Part shown: in pieces, positions 25,679 through 36,470 of the stretch | How the letters are laid out: each line of letters starts with the position of its first letter | Numbering within the stretch: the stretch's first letter is position 1 | Assembly: GCF_016428975.1 (NCBI RefSeq) | Contig: NZ_JAELTT010000003.1 | Location: 62,001-126,000, forward strand | Direction: 5' to 3' | Length of the DNA stretch: 64,000 nucleotides | Source: Dyella sp. ASV21 | GTDB lineage: Bacteria; Pseudomonadota; Gammaproteobacteria; Xanthomonadales; Rhodanobacteraceae | Program-made: the position numbers and the translations under genes | Notes under the pieces: generated by a model | The model's database searches: none | Told to the model about the DNA's origin: nothing | The model's input: the letters and a program-made list of their open reading frames with translations, nothing else

Positions 25679-26218
25679 ATGAATCCATCGTGCAACCTTT
25701 TCATCGTCGGTCCCACCGGCGCCGGCAAGACGACCATCGGACGCCGGCTGGCCGAGCATTATGGGCTGAGCTTCGTCGATCTCGACCATGAGATCGAGCA
25801 GGTCTGCGGCGTACCGGTAAGCACGGTGTTCGAGATCGAGGGCGAGACGGGCTTTCGCCAGCGCGAAAGCCAGCTGCTGGAAGAGCACAGCCGCCGCAGC
25901 GGCGTGGTGCTGGCCACCGGTGCCGGCGCGGTACTCGACCCCACCAATCGTCGCCTGCTCGGAGAACGTGGCTTCGTGCTTTGGCTGCAGGCCACGCTGG
26001 AGCAACAGCTCGAACGGCTGGCGCAGGACAAGCAACGCCCCCTGCTCGCTGGCCCCGACCGTGCCGAGCGACTCGACGCCATGGCGCAACTGCGTACGCC
26101 GCTGTATGAAGAAATCGCCGACCTGAGGATTCCCGGCGCCCATGAACCCGTCCACGCCGCCAGCACGCGCAGCGTCCTTCTGATCGATCAGCATTGGCAC
26201 CGCCAGCACGCCGTATGA
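25679..26218 (+). CDS. aroK: Shikimate kinase
   Basis: 179 residues. Phosphorylates shikimate at the 3-OH in the chorismate pathway. Walker [17 protein letters not shown], shikimate-binding [19 protein letters not shown], the [12 protein letters not shown] loop (GG of the family GGG motif replaced by GA) and the lid RPLLAG are present. Its TGA overlaps the ATG of aroB (ATGA), the common aroK-aroB operon. Confidence 0.95.
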   Translation: MNPSCNLFIVGPTGAGKTTIGRRLAEHYGLSFVDLDHEIEQVCGVPVSTVFEIEGETGFRQRESQLLEEHSRRSGVVLATGAGAVLDPTNRRLLGERGFVLWLQATLEQQLERLAQDKQRPLLAGPDRAERLDAMAQLRTPLYEEIADLRIPGAHEPVHAASTRSVLLIDQHWHRQHAV

Positions 26219-27315
26219 CCACTACCGTTCCTACGCCCCGCACTATCGACGTCGCCCTCGGCCAACGCAGCTATCCGGTCTGGATCGGCCACGGCCTGCT
26301 GGCAGACCATGCCCGTTGGCGCGCTGCGCTCAAGGGTCGTCACGCGCTGGTAATCAGCAACACCACGGTCGCGCCGCTGTATCTGGACCGCGTAGCGCAG
26401 GGCCTGGAAGGCCTGCATTGGTCCTCGTTCCTGCTCGACGACGGCGAGTCGCACAAAAGCTTCGCCAACGTGGGCCGCGCGCTAGAGGCGCTGGCTCAAC
26501 TCGGTGCCACCCGGGACGCCTGCGTAGTGGCGCTGGGCGGCGGCGTGGTGGGCGACCTGGCCGGCTTCAGCGCCGCCTGCTGGATGCGCGGCATCGACTT
26601 CATCCAGATGCCGACCACCCTGCTGTCGATGGTCGACTCCTCCGTGGGCGGCAAGACCGGTGTGAACCTGCCGGCTGGCAAGAATCTGGTGGGCGCCTTC
26701 CATCAGCCGCGTGCGGTGGTGGCGGATATCGACACGCTCGCCAGCCTGCCCGAGCGCGAATACCGCGCCGGCCTGGCCGAAGTGGTCAAGGGCGCAGCCA
26801 TCGGCGACCCGGCCTTCTTCGCGTGGCTGGAAGAGCACGCCGCTGCGCTGAATGCACGCGAAAGCGCGCCATTGATCGAGGCCATCGCGCGCAAGGTGCG
26901 GTACAAGGCGGGCGTGGTGGCGCGCGATGAAACCGAACAGGGCGAACGCGCCCTGCTCAACCTGGGCCATACGTTTGGTCATGCGCTGGAGACCGCCGGC
27001 AAGTACAAGGTGCTGCTGCATGGCGAAGGCGTCGCCATCGGCATGCTGCTGGCCGCACAACTGTCCGAGCGCATGGGCATGAGCGAGCCGGCCGACACCG
27101 CGCGTCTGCACCGCCTACTCGAAGCACTGGGCTTGCCCACCACCGTTCCGCCCGGCATGCAACCCGAAGCCCTGCTCGCACTGATGCGGCTGGACAAGAA
27201 AAACCTCGCCGGCACGCTGCGACTGATCCTGTGGCGCGGTGTGGGTCGCGCGGAAATCGTCGGCGGCGTGGATGAAACAGCCGTACTCGCCGTGCTCGAG
27301 GCCGCCCTCCGCTGA
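26215..27315 (+). CDS. aroB: 3-dehydroquinate synthase
   Basis: 366 residues. NAD- and metal-dependent conversion of DAHP to 3-dehydroquinate. Seen: [52 protein letters not shown], the metal ligands in [25 protein letters not shown] and [11 protein letters not shown]. The ATG at 26215 overlaps the aroK stop. Complete and normal in length. Confidence 0.97.
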   Translation: MTTTVPTPRTIDVALGQRSYPVWIGHGLLADHARWRAALKGRHALVISNTTVAPLYLDRVAQGLEGLHWSSFLLDDGESHKSFANVGRALEALAQLGATRDACVVALGGGVVGDLAGFSAACWMRGIDFIQMPTTLLSMVDSSVGGKTGVNLPAGKNLVGAFHQPRAVVADIDTLASLPEREYRAGLAEVVKGAAIGDPAFFAWLEEHAAALNARESAPLIEAIARKVRYKAGVVARDETEQGERALLNLGHTFGHALETAGKYKVLLHGEGVAIGMLLAAQLSERMGMSEPADTARLHRLLEALGLPTTVPPGMQPEALLALMRLDKKNLAGTLRLILWRGVGRAEIVGGVDETAVLAVLEAALR

Positions 27316-27357
27316 ACCTGCGACGCCGCTGCGCTCGCTCCCGGGCGCGCGGCCTTC

Positions 27358-27363
27358 TAGAAT
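27358..27363 (+). promoter_or_regulatory. -10 candidate (TAGAAT) upstream of the WGR gene
   Basis: TAGAAT in the 89-base gap after aroB, 41 bases before the WGR start. No convincing -35. It could drive the WGR-hemE-DUF3147 group. Confidence 0.3.
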
Positions 27364-27404
27364 GCGATGTCTGCGTTCACTCGCCCCCTGCGACATCGGA
27401 TTCC

Positions 27405-27665
27405 ATGCGCCTTTACCTGCAAGCCATGCCCGCCAGCGCCGAAGCGCCGCGCTACGTCCAGATCGCGCTCGAGCAGGATCTGCTTGGCGGCTGGACGCTG
27501 TATCGCGAATCGGGCGTGCAAGGCGGCAAGGCCACCTTGAAGCGCGAACAGTTTCTCGAACGCGAGGACGCCATGGCGGCCTTCGAAAAGGCGCGCGACG
27601 CGCAGCTCAAGCGCGGCTTCCGCGTAATGTTCAGCCAGGGCCTGGATGGCCCCTACGGATCCTGA
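27405..27665 (+). CDS. Small WGR-domain protein
   Basis: 86 residues made almost entirely of one WGR domain: [21 protein letters not shown], then a helix [19 protein letters not shown] domains occur in PARPs and MolR-type proteins and probably bind nucleic acid; single-domain bacterial versions are uncharacterised. It ends 1 base before the hemE ATG, so the two are translated from one message. Confidence 0.8.
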   Translation: MRLYLQAMPASAEAPRYVQIALEQDLLGGWTLYRESGVQGGKATLKREQFLEREDAMAAFEKARDAQLKRGFRVMFSQGLDGPYGS

Positions 27666-27666
27666 A

Positions 27667-28737
27667 ATGACCGACGTCCTGAAGAACGACCGCTTCCTGC
27701 GCGCCCTGCGCCGCGAGGCCACCGACACCACGCCCCTGTGGGTCATGCGCCAGGCCGGCCGTTACCTGCCCGAGTACCGCGCCACGCGCAGCCGTGCCGG
27801 CAGCTTCATGGCGCTGGCACAAAATCCGGAGTTGGCTTGCGAGGTGACGTTGCAGCCCTTGGAGCGCTTCGAGCTGGACGCGGCGATCCTGTTTTCCGAC
27901 ATCCTCACCATTCCCGACGCCATGGGCCTGGGCCTGAGCTTTGCCCAGGGCGAAGGCCCGCAGTTCGCCCACCCGGTGCGTAGCAAGGCCGATATCGAAC
28001 GCCTCGCCGTGCCCGACATGGATGGCGAGCTGCGCTACGTGATGGACGCCGTGCGGCTGATCCGCCGCGAACTGCACGGCCGCGTGCCGCTGATCGGTTT
28101 CTCCGGCAGCCCCTGGACGCTGGCCTGCTACATGGTGGAAGGCCAGGGCTCGCGTGATTTCGCCCGACTCAAAGCCATGTGCTGGAACGACCCCGCCCTC
28201 GCCCATCTGCTGCTCGGCACACTGGCCCAGGCGGTGACGGCCTACCTGATCGCCCAGGCTGCCGCCGGCGCCCAGGCACTGATGGTGTTCGACACCTGGG
28301 GCGGCCTGCTTGGCCCGGCCCCATTCCGCGAATTCTCGCTGCGCTATATGGCACAGGTGGTGGACGCACTGAAGGCCGACCCGGCCAGCCGCGAGCTGCC
28401 GGTAATCCTGTTCTCCAAGGGCGCCGGCCAGCATCTTTCCGCACTCGCCGACACCGGCTGCGCCGGCCTGGGCGTGGACTGGACCGTCGACCTGGCCGAC
28501 GCCCGCCAGGCCGTGGGCGGCCGCGTGGCCCTGCAAGGCAACCTGGACCCGGCCGTGCTGCAGGCCAGCCCGGAGGTGATCCGCCGCGAAGTGCGCCGCG
28601 TGCTGGACAGCTACGGCGACAATCCGGGACATGTCTTCAACCTGGGGCACGGCATCACGCCGGAAGTGGACCCCGAGCACGTCAAGGTGCTCGTGGACGA
28701 AGTCCACGCCTACGGCCGCCAACTCCGCCGCGCCTGA
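27667..28737 (+). CDS. hemE: Uroporphyrinogen decarboxylase
   Basis: 356 residues. Removes four acetate carboxyls from uroporphyrinogen III to give coproporphyrinogen III in haem synthesis. Signature [16 protein letters not shown] near the N-terminus, [42 protein letters not shown] and the C-terminal [16 protein letters not shown] are intact. ATG 27667 immediately follows the WGR stop. Confidence 0.97.
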   Translation: MTDVLKNDRFLRALRREATDTTPLWVMRQAGRYLPEYRATRSRAGSFMALAQNPELACEVTLQPLERFELDAAILFSDILTIPDAMGLGLSFAQGEGPQFAHPVRSKADIERLAVPDMDGELRYVMDAVRLIRRELHGRVPLIGFSGSPWTLACYMVEGQGSRDFARLKAMCWNDPALAHLLLGTLAQAVTAYLIAQAAAGAQALMVFDTWGGLLGPAPFREFSLRYMAQVVDALKADPASRELPVILFSKGAGQHLSALADTGCAGLGVDWTVDLADARQAVGGRVALQGNLDPAVLQASPEVIRREVRRVLDSYGDNPGHVFNLGHGITPEVDPEHVKVLVDEVHAYGRQLRRA

Positions 28738-28747
28738 GCAAACGCGC

Positions 28748-29101
28748 ATGGCCTGGCTGGCGACCAAATACCTGATCACCGCCGCCGTGGTGGTGGCGGT
28801 ATCGGAATTCGCCAAGCGCAGCGACCGCCTGGGCGGCTTCGTGGCCGCCCTGCCCCTGGTGACCGTATTGGTGCTGATCTGGTTGCAGGTGGAGCACCAG
28901 CCCCAGGACAAGATCGCCAACCACGCCTGGTACACCTTCTGGTACGTGGTGCCGACGCTGCCCATGTTCCTGGCCTTTCCAGTGCTGCTGCCACGCCTGG
29001 GCTTCTGGCCCACCCTGCTGGCCTGCCTGGTGATCACCGTGGTGTGCTTTGGCCTGTTCGCCCTGCTGGTAAAGCGATTTGGCATTGAATTGCTACCCTG
29101 A
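28748..29101 (+). CDS. DUF3147 family membrane protein
   Basis: 117 residues, four hydrophobic helices (about 3-20, 29-46, 60-82, 88-110). The family pattern KRSDRLGGFVAALPLVTVLVL and NHAWYTFWYVVPTLPMFLAFP is clear. Function unknown. It starts 10 bases after hemE and is probably the last gene of that operon. Confidence 0.85.
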   Translation: MAWLATKYLITAAVVVAVSEFAKRSDRLGGFVAALPLVTVLVLIWLQVEHQPQDKIANHAWYTFWYVVPTLPMFLAFPVLLPRLGFWPTLLACLVITVVCFGLFALLVKRFGIELLP

Positions 29102-29135
29102 GGGGCGGCCCCCGTTTTCGGACATTTCTCACCGC

Positions 29136-29175
29136 GCCGCCCCTTCATCCCTCCCGAACGCGGGAATGACGGGGT
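29136..29175. repeat. REP-like intergenic element, copy 1
   Basis: The stretch ends in GCGGGAATGACGGGG with an inverted partner TCATCCCTCCCGAAC upstream. A related core, GC(G/A)GG(G/A)ATGACG, appears twice more at 38595-38606 and 38658-38669, in both cases outside genes. Confidence 0.45.
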
Positions 29176-29224
29176 AAGAAGGCCACTCAACGGGCCAAAA
29201 ATGGCACCCCGCGCGCCCCACCCG

Positions 29225-29230
29225 TACAAT
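29225..29230 (+). promoter_or_regulatory. -10 candidate (TACAAT) of valS
   Basis: TACAAT 58 bases upstream of the valS ATG; no strong -35. Confidence 0.4.
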
Positions 29231-29288
29231 CGACGCTTTAACGTCAAATCCCCACGCGCCGGCGCCGGCGCGCACACGCGAGCCCCCG

Positions 29289-32096
29289 ATGGAAAAGAGT
29301 TTCGAGCCCAGCCAGATCGAGTCGAAGTGGTATGCCGCCTGGGAAGCCAGCGGCGACTTCAAGCCCTCCGGCCATGGCGAGCCGTACTGCATCCTGCTGC
29401 CGCCGCCGAATGTCACCGGCACGCTGCACATGGGTCATGCCTTCCAGCAGACCGTGATGGACATGCTGATCCGCTACCAGCGCATGCGCGGCATGAACAC
29501 GCTGTGGCAGGTAGGCACCGACCACGCCGGTATCGCCACGCAGAAGATCGTGGAGAACCAGCTCGCCGTGGAGAACAAGACGCGCCACGACCTGGGACGC
29601 GAGGCGTTCATCGAGCGCGTGTGGCAGTGGAAGGAAGAATCGGGCTCCACCATCACCAACCAGATGCGCCGCCTGGGCGTCGCCGCCGACTGGTCGCGCG
29701 AGCGCTTCACCATGGACCCGGGCCTGTCGGCCGCCGTGCGCAAAGTGTTCGTGGACTGGTACCGCGCGGGCCTGATCTATCGCGGCAATCGCCTGGTGAA
29801 CTGGGACCCGGCACTGGGCACCGCCGTGTCGGACCTGGAAGTGAACAACGTCGAGCGTGACGGCCACCTGTGGTCGATCCGCTACTTCACCGTCGATGGC
29901 AGCGACAGCGTGGTCGTCGCCACCACGCGCCCGGAAACCATGCTCGGCGACGTGGCCGTGGCCGTGCACCCGGAAGACGAGCGTTATGCACACCTGGTCG
30001 GCAAGTTGCTGCGCCTGCCGTTGTCCGACCGCGAGATTCCGGTGATCGCCGACGATTACGTCGACCGCGAATTCGGCACCGGTTTCGTCAAGATCACCCC
30101 GGCGCACGACTTCAACGACTACGCCATCGGCCAGCGCCACCACCTGGCGCCGATCAACATCTTCACGCTGGACGCCAAGGTCAACGAGAACGCGCCCGCC
30201 AAGTACCAGGGCCTGGACCGTTTCGAAGCGCGCAAGCGCGTGCTGGCCGACCTGGAAGCGGAAGGCCTGCTGGTGGAAACCAAGCCGCACAAGTTGCAGG
30301 TGCCGGTGAGCCAGCGCTCGGATGCGGTGATCGAGCCCATGCTCACCGACCAGTGGTTCCTCGACCTCACCAGCGAAAAGGGTCGCAAGGAAATCACCCA
30401 GCCGGCGCTCGATGCGGTGCGCGGCGGCGAAATCAAGTTCGTGCCCGAGAACTGGAGCACCACCTATACGCAGTGGCTGGACAACATCCAGGACTGGTGC
30501 ATCAGCCGCCAGCTGTGGTGGGGCCATCGCATCCCGGCGTTCTACGACGAAGCGGGCAACATTTTCGTGGGCGAGGACGAGGCCGACGCACGCGCGCATG
30601 CCACCGTTGCGCCGGTGGGCGCGCTGCGCCAGGACGAGGACGTGCTCGACACCTGGTTCAGCTCCGCGCTATGGCCGTTCTCCACCATGGGCTGGCCGAT
30701 GGACGGCCCGGTGAAGGACGAGCACGGCAACGTGGTCGCCAACTGGGAAAACGACAACGTGTTCCTGCCCAGCGCCGTGCTGGTCACGGGCTTCGACATC
30801 ATCTTCTTCTGGGTCGCCCGCATGGTGATGGCGACCAAATACTTCACCGGTCGCGTGCCATTCCGGCATGTCTACATCAACGCCATCGTGCGTGATGCGG
30901 AAGGCCAGAAGATGTCCAAGTCCAAGGGCAATACGCTCGACCCGCTCGACCTCATCGACGGCATCGAGCTGGAGCCGCTGGTGGCCAAATCCACCAAGTC
31001 GCTGCTGATTCCGCAGGTGCGCGAGAAGGTGGAAAAGCGCATCCGCAAGGATTACCCCAGCGGCATTCCCGCCATTGGCACCGACGCGCTGCGCTTCACC
31101 TTCGCCGCGCTGGCCAGCTACAGCCGCACCATCAACTTCGACATCAAGCGTGCCGAAGGCTACAAGGCGTTCTGCAACAAGCTGTGGAATGCCGCGCGCT
31201 TCGTGCTGATGAACCTGCCCGAAGGCGAGCTGGCCGCACCGGCCAACGGCCCGGTGACGGAAGCGGAGCGCTGGATTCTCACGCGCCTCAAGCAAACGCT
31301 CACCGAGGTGGAGCAACACTTCGCCAGCTACCGCTTCGACCTGTTGGCGCAGGAGCTGTACGAGTTCACCTGGAACGAGTTCTGCGACTGGTTCCTGGAA
31401 CTGTCCAAGCCGGCGTTGAATGGCGACGATGCGGTCGCGGCGGCGTCCACCCGTCACACGCTGGTGGTGGTGTTGGAAACCGTGCTGCGCGCCCTGCACC
31501 CCATCGTGCCGTTCATCAGCGAGGAAATCTGGCAAGCGGTGGCGCCCAAGCTGCGCATCGATGCCACGTACCTGCTTGAGCGCCCGTGGCCGAACGCCGG
31601 CGAGATCGTCGCCGACGATGCCGCCAATGCCGAAATCGAATGGTTCAAGGCCGTACTGAGCGGCATCCGCCGCATTCGCGCGGAAATGAACATCGCGCCG
31701 GGCAAGGTGATTCCGCTGCTGCTCGCCGATGGCGATGCCACCGATCGCGCACGCGCCGCCAAGTTCGCCGCGCAGATCAGCTTCCTTGCTCGCGTGGATG
31801 CCCCGCAGTGGATCGAAGCCGGTGCCGATGAACCGGCCGCGGCTGCCGCTGTGGTGGGCTCGCTGCGCGTGCTGATTCCGCTTGCCGGCCTGATCGACCT
31901 GGGTGCGGAGAAGACGCGTCTCGCCAAGGAAATCGCCCGCATCGAAGGCGAGATCAAAAAGTGCGAGGGCAAGCTGGGCAACGCCAACTTTGTCGCCAAT
32001 GCACCGGTCGAAGTGGTGGCACAGGAGCGTCAGCGCATTACCGACTGGGGCGTCCAGCTCAACGCACTGCGCGAGCAATCGCAGAAGCTGGGCTAA
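29289..32096 (+). CDS. valS: Valyl-tRNA synthetase
   Basis: 935 residues, class I synthetase charging tRNA-Val. HIGH-type motif HMGH at residues 47-50 within [15 protein letters not shown], editing domain with [19 protein letters not shown] and [17 protein letters not shown] in [14 protein letters not shown] near residue 541, and a C-terminal coiled coil ([20 protein letters not shown]). No disruption. Normal length (E. coli 951). Confidence 0.97.
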   Translation: MEKSFEPSQIESKWYAAWEASGDFKPSGHGEPYCILLPPPNVTGTLHMGHAFQQTVMDMLIRYQRMRGMNTLWQVGTDHAGIATQKIVENQLAVENKTRHDLGREAFIERVWQWKEESGSTITNQMRRLGVAADWSRERFTMDPGLSAAVRKVFVDWYRAGLIYRGNRLVNWDPALGTAVSDLEVNNVERDGHLWSIRYFTVDGSDSVVVATTRPETMLGDVAVAVHPEDERYAHLVGKLLRLPLSDREIPVIADDYVDREFGTGFVKITPAHDFNDYAIGQRHHLAPINIFTLDAKVNENAPAKYQGLDRFEARKRVLADLEAEGLLVETKPHKLQVPVSQRSDAVIEPMLTDQWFLDLTSEKGRKEITQPALDAVRGGEIKFVPENWSTTYTQWLDNIQDWCISRQLWWGHRIPAFYDEAGNIFVGEDEADARAHATVAPVGALRQDEDVLDTWFSSALWPFSTMGWPMDGPVKDEHGNVVANWENDNVFLPSAVLVTGFDIIFFWVARMVMATKYFTGRVPFRHVYINAIVRDAEGQKMSKSKGNTLDPLDLIDGIELEPLVAKSTKSLLIPQVREKVEKRIRKDYPSGIPAIGTDALRFTFAALASYSRTINFDIKRAEGYKAFCNKLWNAARFVLMNLPEGELAAPANGPVTEAERWILTRLKQTLTEVEQHFASYRFDLLAQELYEFTWNEFCDWFLELSKPALNGDDAVAAASTRHTLVVVLETVLRALHPIVPFISEEIWQAVAPKLRIDATYLLERPWPNAGEIVADDAANAEIEWFKAVLSGIRRIRAEMNIAPGKVIPLLLADGDATDRARAAKFAAQISFLARVDAPQWIEAGADEPAAAAAVVGSLRVLIPLAGLIDLGAEKTRLAKEIARIEGEIKKCEGKLGNANFVANAPVEVVAQERQRITDWGVQLNALREQSQKLG

Positions 32097-32108
32097 ACCG
32101 GCATCCGT

Positions 32109-32133
32109 GTCCTCTCCCCGCCGGGGAGAGGAC
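32109..32133. terminator. GC-rich hairpin after valS
   Basis: GTCCTCTCCCC-GCC-GGGGAGAGGAC is a perfect 11-base stem starting 13 bases after the valS stop and 38 bases past the rimI end on the other strand. No T-run; this hairpin type recurs between convergent genes in Xanthomonadales. Confidence 0.5.
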
Positions 32134-32171
32134 TGTGGCGGGCGTCGCGCGACCGAGCCGCCAAGGCGGCC

Positions 32172-32642
32172 TCAGGCGTCCACCAGATCCCGCGCCATCA
32201 CAATGGCATCCTCGCGCCCATCGCGGGCCGGGTAATACTTCGGGCGACGCCCGATTTCCTCAAACCCCATCGCGTGGTACAGCGACTGCGCCACCGGGTT
32301 GGAAGGACGCACCTCCAGGAACACCCGCGAAGCACCGTTCCAACGCGCAATGTCGAGCAGACGACGCAATAGCAATCGCCCCAACCCCAAACCGCGATGC
32401 GCCGGGCCAATGCACACGTTGAGCACATGCGCTTCGCCGGCCGCCACCGAGAGCACGCCGTAGCCGGCGATTTCGCCCTCCACCCACATCACCCAGCACG
32501 GGTGCCCCGCTTTCAGGCAGTCGGTGAAGATGCCCGGCGTCCAGGGGAATTCGTACGATGCCGCCTCCATCGACGCCACCGCAGGCACGTCCTCCCGATG
32601 CATCGCTCGGATTTCGGCGTGAGGGCGGGCAACGGCAACCAT
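32172..32642 (-). CDS. rimI: RimI, ribosomal protein S18 alanine N-acetyltransferase
   Basis: 156 residues, GNAT family. Seen: IRAMHREDVPAVASMEAASYEFPWTPGIF-type N-terminus (read at residues 10-40), VLNVCIGPAHRGLGLGRLLL with the acetyl-CoA P-loop RGLGLG, VFLEVRPSNPVAQSLYHAMGF and RRPKYYPARDGREDAIVM. Acetylates the N-terminus of S18 after Met removal. It lies 6 bases after the HolD-like gene, matching the E. coli holD-rimI order. Confidence 0.93.
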   Translation of the reverse strand: MVAVARPHAEIRAMHREDVPAVASMEAASYEFPWTPGIFTDCLKAGHPCWVMWVEGEIAGYGVLSVAAGEAHVLNVCIGPAHRGLGLGRLLLRRLLDIARWNGASRVFLEVRPSNPVAQSLYHAMGFEEIGRRPKYYPARDGREDAIVMARDLVDA

Positions 32643-32648
32643 GCGCGG

Positions 32649-33128
32649 TTACTCCGAAGGTTGGGCCAACGCGCGTCGCAGGCTGCGCAACGCGTTCCAC
32701 AGACGGCGCTTGCCGGCGCCAGAGGCGAGCACGCTGGCCGGTTCGTCCGCCAGCACAATATGCGCCTTGGCGAGCGTCGCCGCCGGCAGCACGCGCCCCA
32801 GCGCATGCGCCTGCGCTTCGCCCAGCACAAGATAGGCCCGTGCCTCGGGCGCGGAAGCTAGCTCGCCCCGGGCCACCTCGATGCGCGGCGCACGCGCCAC
32901 CATCGGACCGCAGCTCAGCAGCGCGCGCCCAAGCAGATCCAGTTCGCGCGCAGGGCACCCAGCCGGCAATACCACCACGCAATCGCCCGACAGCAGCGGA
33001 GCATCGGCCACGGTCGGCTCAGCTGCCACCTCAGCAGCCACCGGTGACGCATCGCGACGTACCCAGGGCGTGATGCCCAGGGCGCGCAATACGCGCTCGC
33101 GATGTGCCACCGAGGCTGCCAGCGTCAT
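32649..33128 (-). CDS. holD: HolD-like protein, putative DNA polymerase III psi subunit
   Basis: 159 residues. The N-terminus RERVLRALGITPWVRR aligns by eye with the E. coli psi start (QLQQLGITQWSLRR), which is the peptide that binds chi; the C-terminal helix RRLWNALRSLRRAL resembles the psi end RAALWQQI. The middle is Ala-rich and little conserved. The order HolD-RimI is the same as in E. coli. Psi bridges the clamp loader to chi and SSB. The assignment rests on a short motif and synteny, so it is moderate. Confidence 0.6.
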   Translation of the reverse strand: MTLAASVAHRERVLRALGITPWVRRDASPVAAEVAAEPTVADAPLLSGDCVVVLPAGCPARELDLLGRALLSCGPMVARAPRIEVARGELASAPEARAYLVLGEAQAHALGRVLPAATLAKAHIVLADEPASVLASGAGKRRLWNALRSLRRALAQPSE

Positions 33129-33129
33129 A

Positions 33130-33903
33130 TCAGGCCGCTCCGCGACGGCGGCGACGGGTCGCGCGACCCCACAGGGTCATCACCGGGCCGGACAGCAAGT
33201 ACAGCGTGAACACCACAAACAACACACGCGGCGGATCTACAAAGAACGGCACCAGGATCAGCAAACCCACGATGATCCATAGGAACGGCACCCGGCCGTC
33301 ACTCATCGGCAGCGACTTGAAGCTGTAGTAACGGAATCGGCTCACCATCAGCAGACCCACGATCACCGCCATGAACGGCACGATGAAGCACACCTCCTGA
33401 CCCGGCACGTCGAACTTGTCCATGCTCCACACGAAGGACATGCACACGGCGGCGGCGGCGGGGCTGGCCAAGCCCTGGAAGTAGCGCTTGTCGATCACCC
33501 CCACCTGGGTGTTGAAGCGCGCCAGGCGCAGCGCGGCGCAGGCCGCGTAGACAAAAGCGGCGGCCCAGCCGATTTTGCCCCAGGTAGGGCCATAGTCTTT
33601 CAATGAGGCCAGCGACCAGTTGTACATCACCAGCGACGGCGCCAGCCCAAAGCTCACCAGGTCCGACAGCGAGTCGTACTGCACGCCGAACTCGCTCTGG
33701 GTGTTGGTCAGCCGAGCCACGCGACCGTCCATGCCGTCCAGCAGGGCAGCCACGAACACCGCGATGGCGGCCGAACTGAAATCGCCCCCGATGCTGGCCA
33801 CGATGGCGTAGAAACCCGCGAACATGGCCCCGGTGGTAAACAGGTTCGGCAGCAGGTAGATGCCCCGATGGCGCGGCGGCCGGGCGGGTGTACTGTCGCT
33901 CAT
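33130..33903 (-). CDS. pssA: CDP-diacylglycerol-serine O-phosphatidyltransferase
   Basis: 257 residues, type II (membrane-integral) PS synthase giving phosphatidylserine for phosphatidylethanolamine. The CDP-alcohol phosphotransferase motif is complete: DGMDGRVARLTNTQSEFG followed by QYDSLSDLVSFG. Several membrane helices follow. The gene stops 1 base before the HolD-like start, forming a pssA-holD-rimI unit on the minus strand. Confidence 0.95.
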   Translation of the reverse strand: MSDSTPARPPRHRGIYLLPNLFTTGAMFAGFYAIVASIGGDFSSAAIAVFVAALLDGMDGRVARLTNTQSEFGVQYDSLSDLVSFGLAPSLVMYNWSLASLKDYGPTWGKIGWAAAFVYAACAALRLARFNTQVGVIDKRYFQGLASPAAAAVCMSFVWSMDKFDVPGQEVCFIVPFMAVIVGLLMVSRFRYYSFKSLPMSDGRVPFLWIIVGLLILVPFFVDPPRVLFVVFTLYLLSGPVMTLWGRATRRRRRGAA

Positions 33904-34012
33904 GAATCAATCCGTGACGGAATGCGCGCAGTGTAAACCATCCTCCGCTTGAGTCCGGCCGGAGGGGGTGTTAACAAATGTGCACTCAATCTCAAGCCCT
34001 GGAGAGCGCCCC

Positions 34013-34444
34013 ATGCGCCGCCTGCTGATCGCCACCGCGCTGTTGCTCGCCGCCCCCCTGGTCATGGCCCAGGCCTATAAGTGGACGGATGCCAACGGCA
34101 CCGTGCACTACTCCGACGCCCCGCCGCCGCAGGGCACCAAATACAAGAAGGTCACCACCACCGGCACGGTGGAACCGCTAGCCGGCGCCTCTGAGGGTCG
34201 CGGCAGCGACACCACCGACAAGAGCCCCCCGTCCGCCGCATCCGCCCAAAAGCCGATGGCGGACACCCCGGAAAACCGCACCAAGCTTTGCGGCACCCTC
34301 AAGAGCAACCTGGACACGCTCAAAGGCAGCGGCCCGGTGGTGATGGAACAGGATGGCCAGCAGAAGCTGATGGATGCCGGCCAGCGTCAACAGCAGCAGG
34401 CCTCCACGGAGGCCCAGTACAAGCAGTACTGCTCAGGCGGCTGA
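34013..34444 (+). CDS. DUF4124 periplasmic protein
   Basis: 143 residues. Signal peptide to about residue 19 (LLIATALLLAAPLVMAQA), then the DUF4124 core AYKWTDANGTVHYSDAPPPQGT, a Ser/Ala-rich stretch and a Gln-rich C-terminal helix with two Cys (KLCGTLKSN, YKQYCSGG). Common in gammaproteobacteria, role unknown. ATG 34013 is preceded by GGAGAG; a longer frame from 33968 would bury the signal peptide. Confidence 0.9.
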   Translation: MRRLLIATALLLAAPLVMAQAYKWTDANGTVHYSDAPPPQGTKYKKVTTTGTVEPLAGASEGRGSDTTDKSPPSAASAQKPMADTPENRTKLCGTLKSNLDTLKGSGPVVMEQDGQQKLMDAGQRQQQQASTEAQYKQYCSGG

Positions 34445-34517
34445 GGCCACGCCGCCCGAAAAGGCGCCGCCCCGGGGCAAATCGCCGGGCCGGCGCTAAG
34501 TCAGCGTCGCGGATCGC

Positions 34518-34523
34518 TATAAT
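34518..34523 (+). promoter_or_regulatory. -10 box (TATAAT) of proS
   Basis: Perfect TATAAT 30 bases before the proS ATG. The -35 region is not recognisable. Confidence 0.6.
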
Positions 34524-34553
34524 CGGCGTCTTTCACCCGCCGGATCCGTACGC

Positions 34554-36251
34554 ATGCGCCTTAGCCAGTTCCACTTGGCCACCGTCAAGGAAGTCCCCGC
34601 CGACGCCGAAATCGCCAGCCATCGGCTGATGCTGCGCACGGGCATGATCCGCAAGCTCGCCGCCGGCCTGTATACGTGGTCGCCGCTGGGCCTGCGCGTG
34701 CTGCGCAAGGTAGAGAAAGTCGTGCGCGAGGAAATGGACCGCGCCGGCGCCATCGAAACGCTGATGCCCACCATCCAGCCCAGGGAACTGTGGGAAGAGA
34801 CCGGTCGCTGGGAAAAATTCGGCGGTCAGCTGCTGAAGATCAAGGACCGCAAGGAGCAGGAGTTCTGCTACGCGCCCACGGCCGAGGAAGTGGTCACCGA
34901 CTTCGCGCGCAACGAACTCAAGAGCTACAAGCAGCTCCCGATCAACTTCTATCAGATCCAGACCAAGTTCCGCGACGAAATCCGCCCGCGTTTCGGCGTC
35001 ATGCGTGCGCGCGAATTCCTGATGAAGGATGCCTACTCCTTCCACCTCACCCAGGACTCGCTGCAGCAGACCTATGACGCCATGTACCAGGCGTACACGC
35101 GCATCTTCACCCGCCTGGGCCTGAAGTTCCGCGCCGTGCAGGCCGACACCGGCGCCATCGGCGGCAACGCCAGCCACGAATTCCAGGTGCTGGCCGACTC
35201 GGGCGAAGACGCCCTGGTGTTCTCCGACGGCTCCGACTACGCCGCCAATATCGAGAAGGCCGAGGCACTGGCGCCCACCACCGCACGCCCCGCGCCGGCG
35301 GCTGCGCTCACCCGCGTGGACACCCCCACGCAAAAGACCATCGAAGACGTGGCCGCCTTCCTCAAGGTCACCCCGGCCCAGTGCGTGAAGACCATCCTTG
35401 TGCGCGGCAGCGAAGGCCTGGTAGCGCTGTGCGTGCGTGGTGACCACGAAGTCAACGAAGTAAAGGCCGGCAAGCTGGCCGAAATGCCGGGCGACTCGGT
35501 GCTGGCCAGCGAAGAAGAGATCCTGGCGCTGACTGGCACCCGCCCTGGCTTCATCGGCCCCGCCGGCCTGCCCGCCGAAATCCCGGTGATTGTGGACCGG
35601 AGTGCGGCCGTGCTGGCCGACTTCGCCTGTGGCGGCAACCAGGACGGCACCCACTTCACCGGTGCCAACTGGGAGCGCGACGCCCGCGTCACCCGGGTGG
35701 AAGACATCCGCAAGGTGGTCGAAGGCGACCCTTCGCCGGACGGCCAGGGCAACCTGCGCATGGTGCGCGGCATCGAAGTGGGCCACGTGTTCCAGCTCGG
35801 CAAGAAGTACGCCGAAGCGCTCAAGGCCACCGTGCTCGACGAAAACGGCAAGGCCCAGGTCATGCTGATGGGCTGCTACGGCATCGGTGTCAGCCGCATC
35901 GTGGCGGCCGCGATTGAGCAGCGCCACGACGAAGCCGGCATCGTCTGGCCGGAACCGATGGCGCCCTGGCGCGTGGCCGTGTGCGTGATCAATCCCAAGA
36001 ACGCACCGGAAATTACCCAGGCTGCCGAAGCGCTCTATGCCGAACTCAACGCACGCGGCGTGGAAACCGTGCTGGACGACCGTGGCCTGCGCCCCGGCGC
36101 CATGTTTGCGGACATGGAGCTGATTGGCATTCCGCACCGCGTGGTCATCAGCGAACGCGGCCTGGCGGCCGGTACGCTGGAATACCGCGCCCGCCACGAA
36201 GCCGAGGCACGTGCCATTACCCAGGACGAGCTGTTCGGCCTGCTCGGCTAA
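34554..36251 (+). CDS. proS: Prolyl-tRNA synthetase (bacterial type with editing domain)
   Basis: 565 residues, class II synthetase. Motif 2 region [25 protein letters not shown], the insertion (INS) editing domain from about residue 225 to 385 with [19 protein letters not shown] that hydrolyses Ala-tRNA-Pro, motif 3 [14 protein letters not shown] and a C-terminal anticodon domain ([21 protein letters not shown]). Complete; terminator follows. Confidence 0.97.
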   Translation: MRLSQFHLATVKEVPADAEIASHRLMLRTGMIRKLAAGLYTWSPLGLRVLRKVEKVVREEMDRAGAIETLMPTIQPRELWEETGRWEKFGGQLLKIKDRKEQEFCYAPTAEEVVTDFARNELKSYKQLPINFYQIQTKFRDEIRPRFGVMRAREFLMKDAYSFHLTQDSLQQTYDAMYQAYTRIFTRLGLKFRAVQADTGAIGGNASHEFQVLADSGEDALVFSDGSDYAANIEKAEALAPTTARPAPAAALTRVDTPTQKTIEDVAAFLKVTPAQCVKTILVRGSEGLVALCVRGDHEVNEVKAGKLAEMPGDSVLASEEEILALTGTRPGFIGPAGLPAEIPVIVDRSAAVLADFACGGNQDGTHFTGANWERDARVTRVEDIRKVVEGDPSPDGQGNLRMVRGIEVGHVFQLGKKYAEALKATVLDENGKAQVMLMGCYGIGVSRIVAAAIEQRHDEAGIVWPEPMAPWRVAVCVINPKNAPEITQAAEALYAELNARGVETVLDDRGLRPGAMFADMELIGIPHRVVISERGLAAGTLEYRARHEAEARAITQDELFGLLG

Positions 36252-36270
36252 GCCGCACGAGTGACTCCCG

Positions 36271-36303
36271 AAAACGGCCGCGCAAGCGGCCGTTTTCGTT
36301 TTG
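36271..36303 (+). terminator. Rho-independent terminator of proS
   Basis: AAAACGGCCGC-GCAA-GCGGCCGTTTT stem followed by CGTTTT. Confidence 0.92.
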
Positions 36304-36470
36304 GCCGCCCACGCATTCAAACCGGCCAGGAACGTTCAATGCGCCGGCACATCCGTCCATTAACCCCCTTAGACATGCCCTGATTTTGCATGGCATTTCC
36401 GTCAAGGCGAGAAGTGCCATTCAACAAGCGCATGGCGGGTCATTCATCGCCTTTTGTTTTCCATGACTGG

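Noticed and set aside
27631-29277. 548-codon minus-strand frame opposite hemE and DUF3147
   Set aside because: Both plus-strand genes are complete families in canonical order; the frame has no recognisable content.
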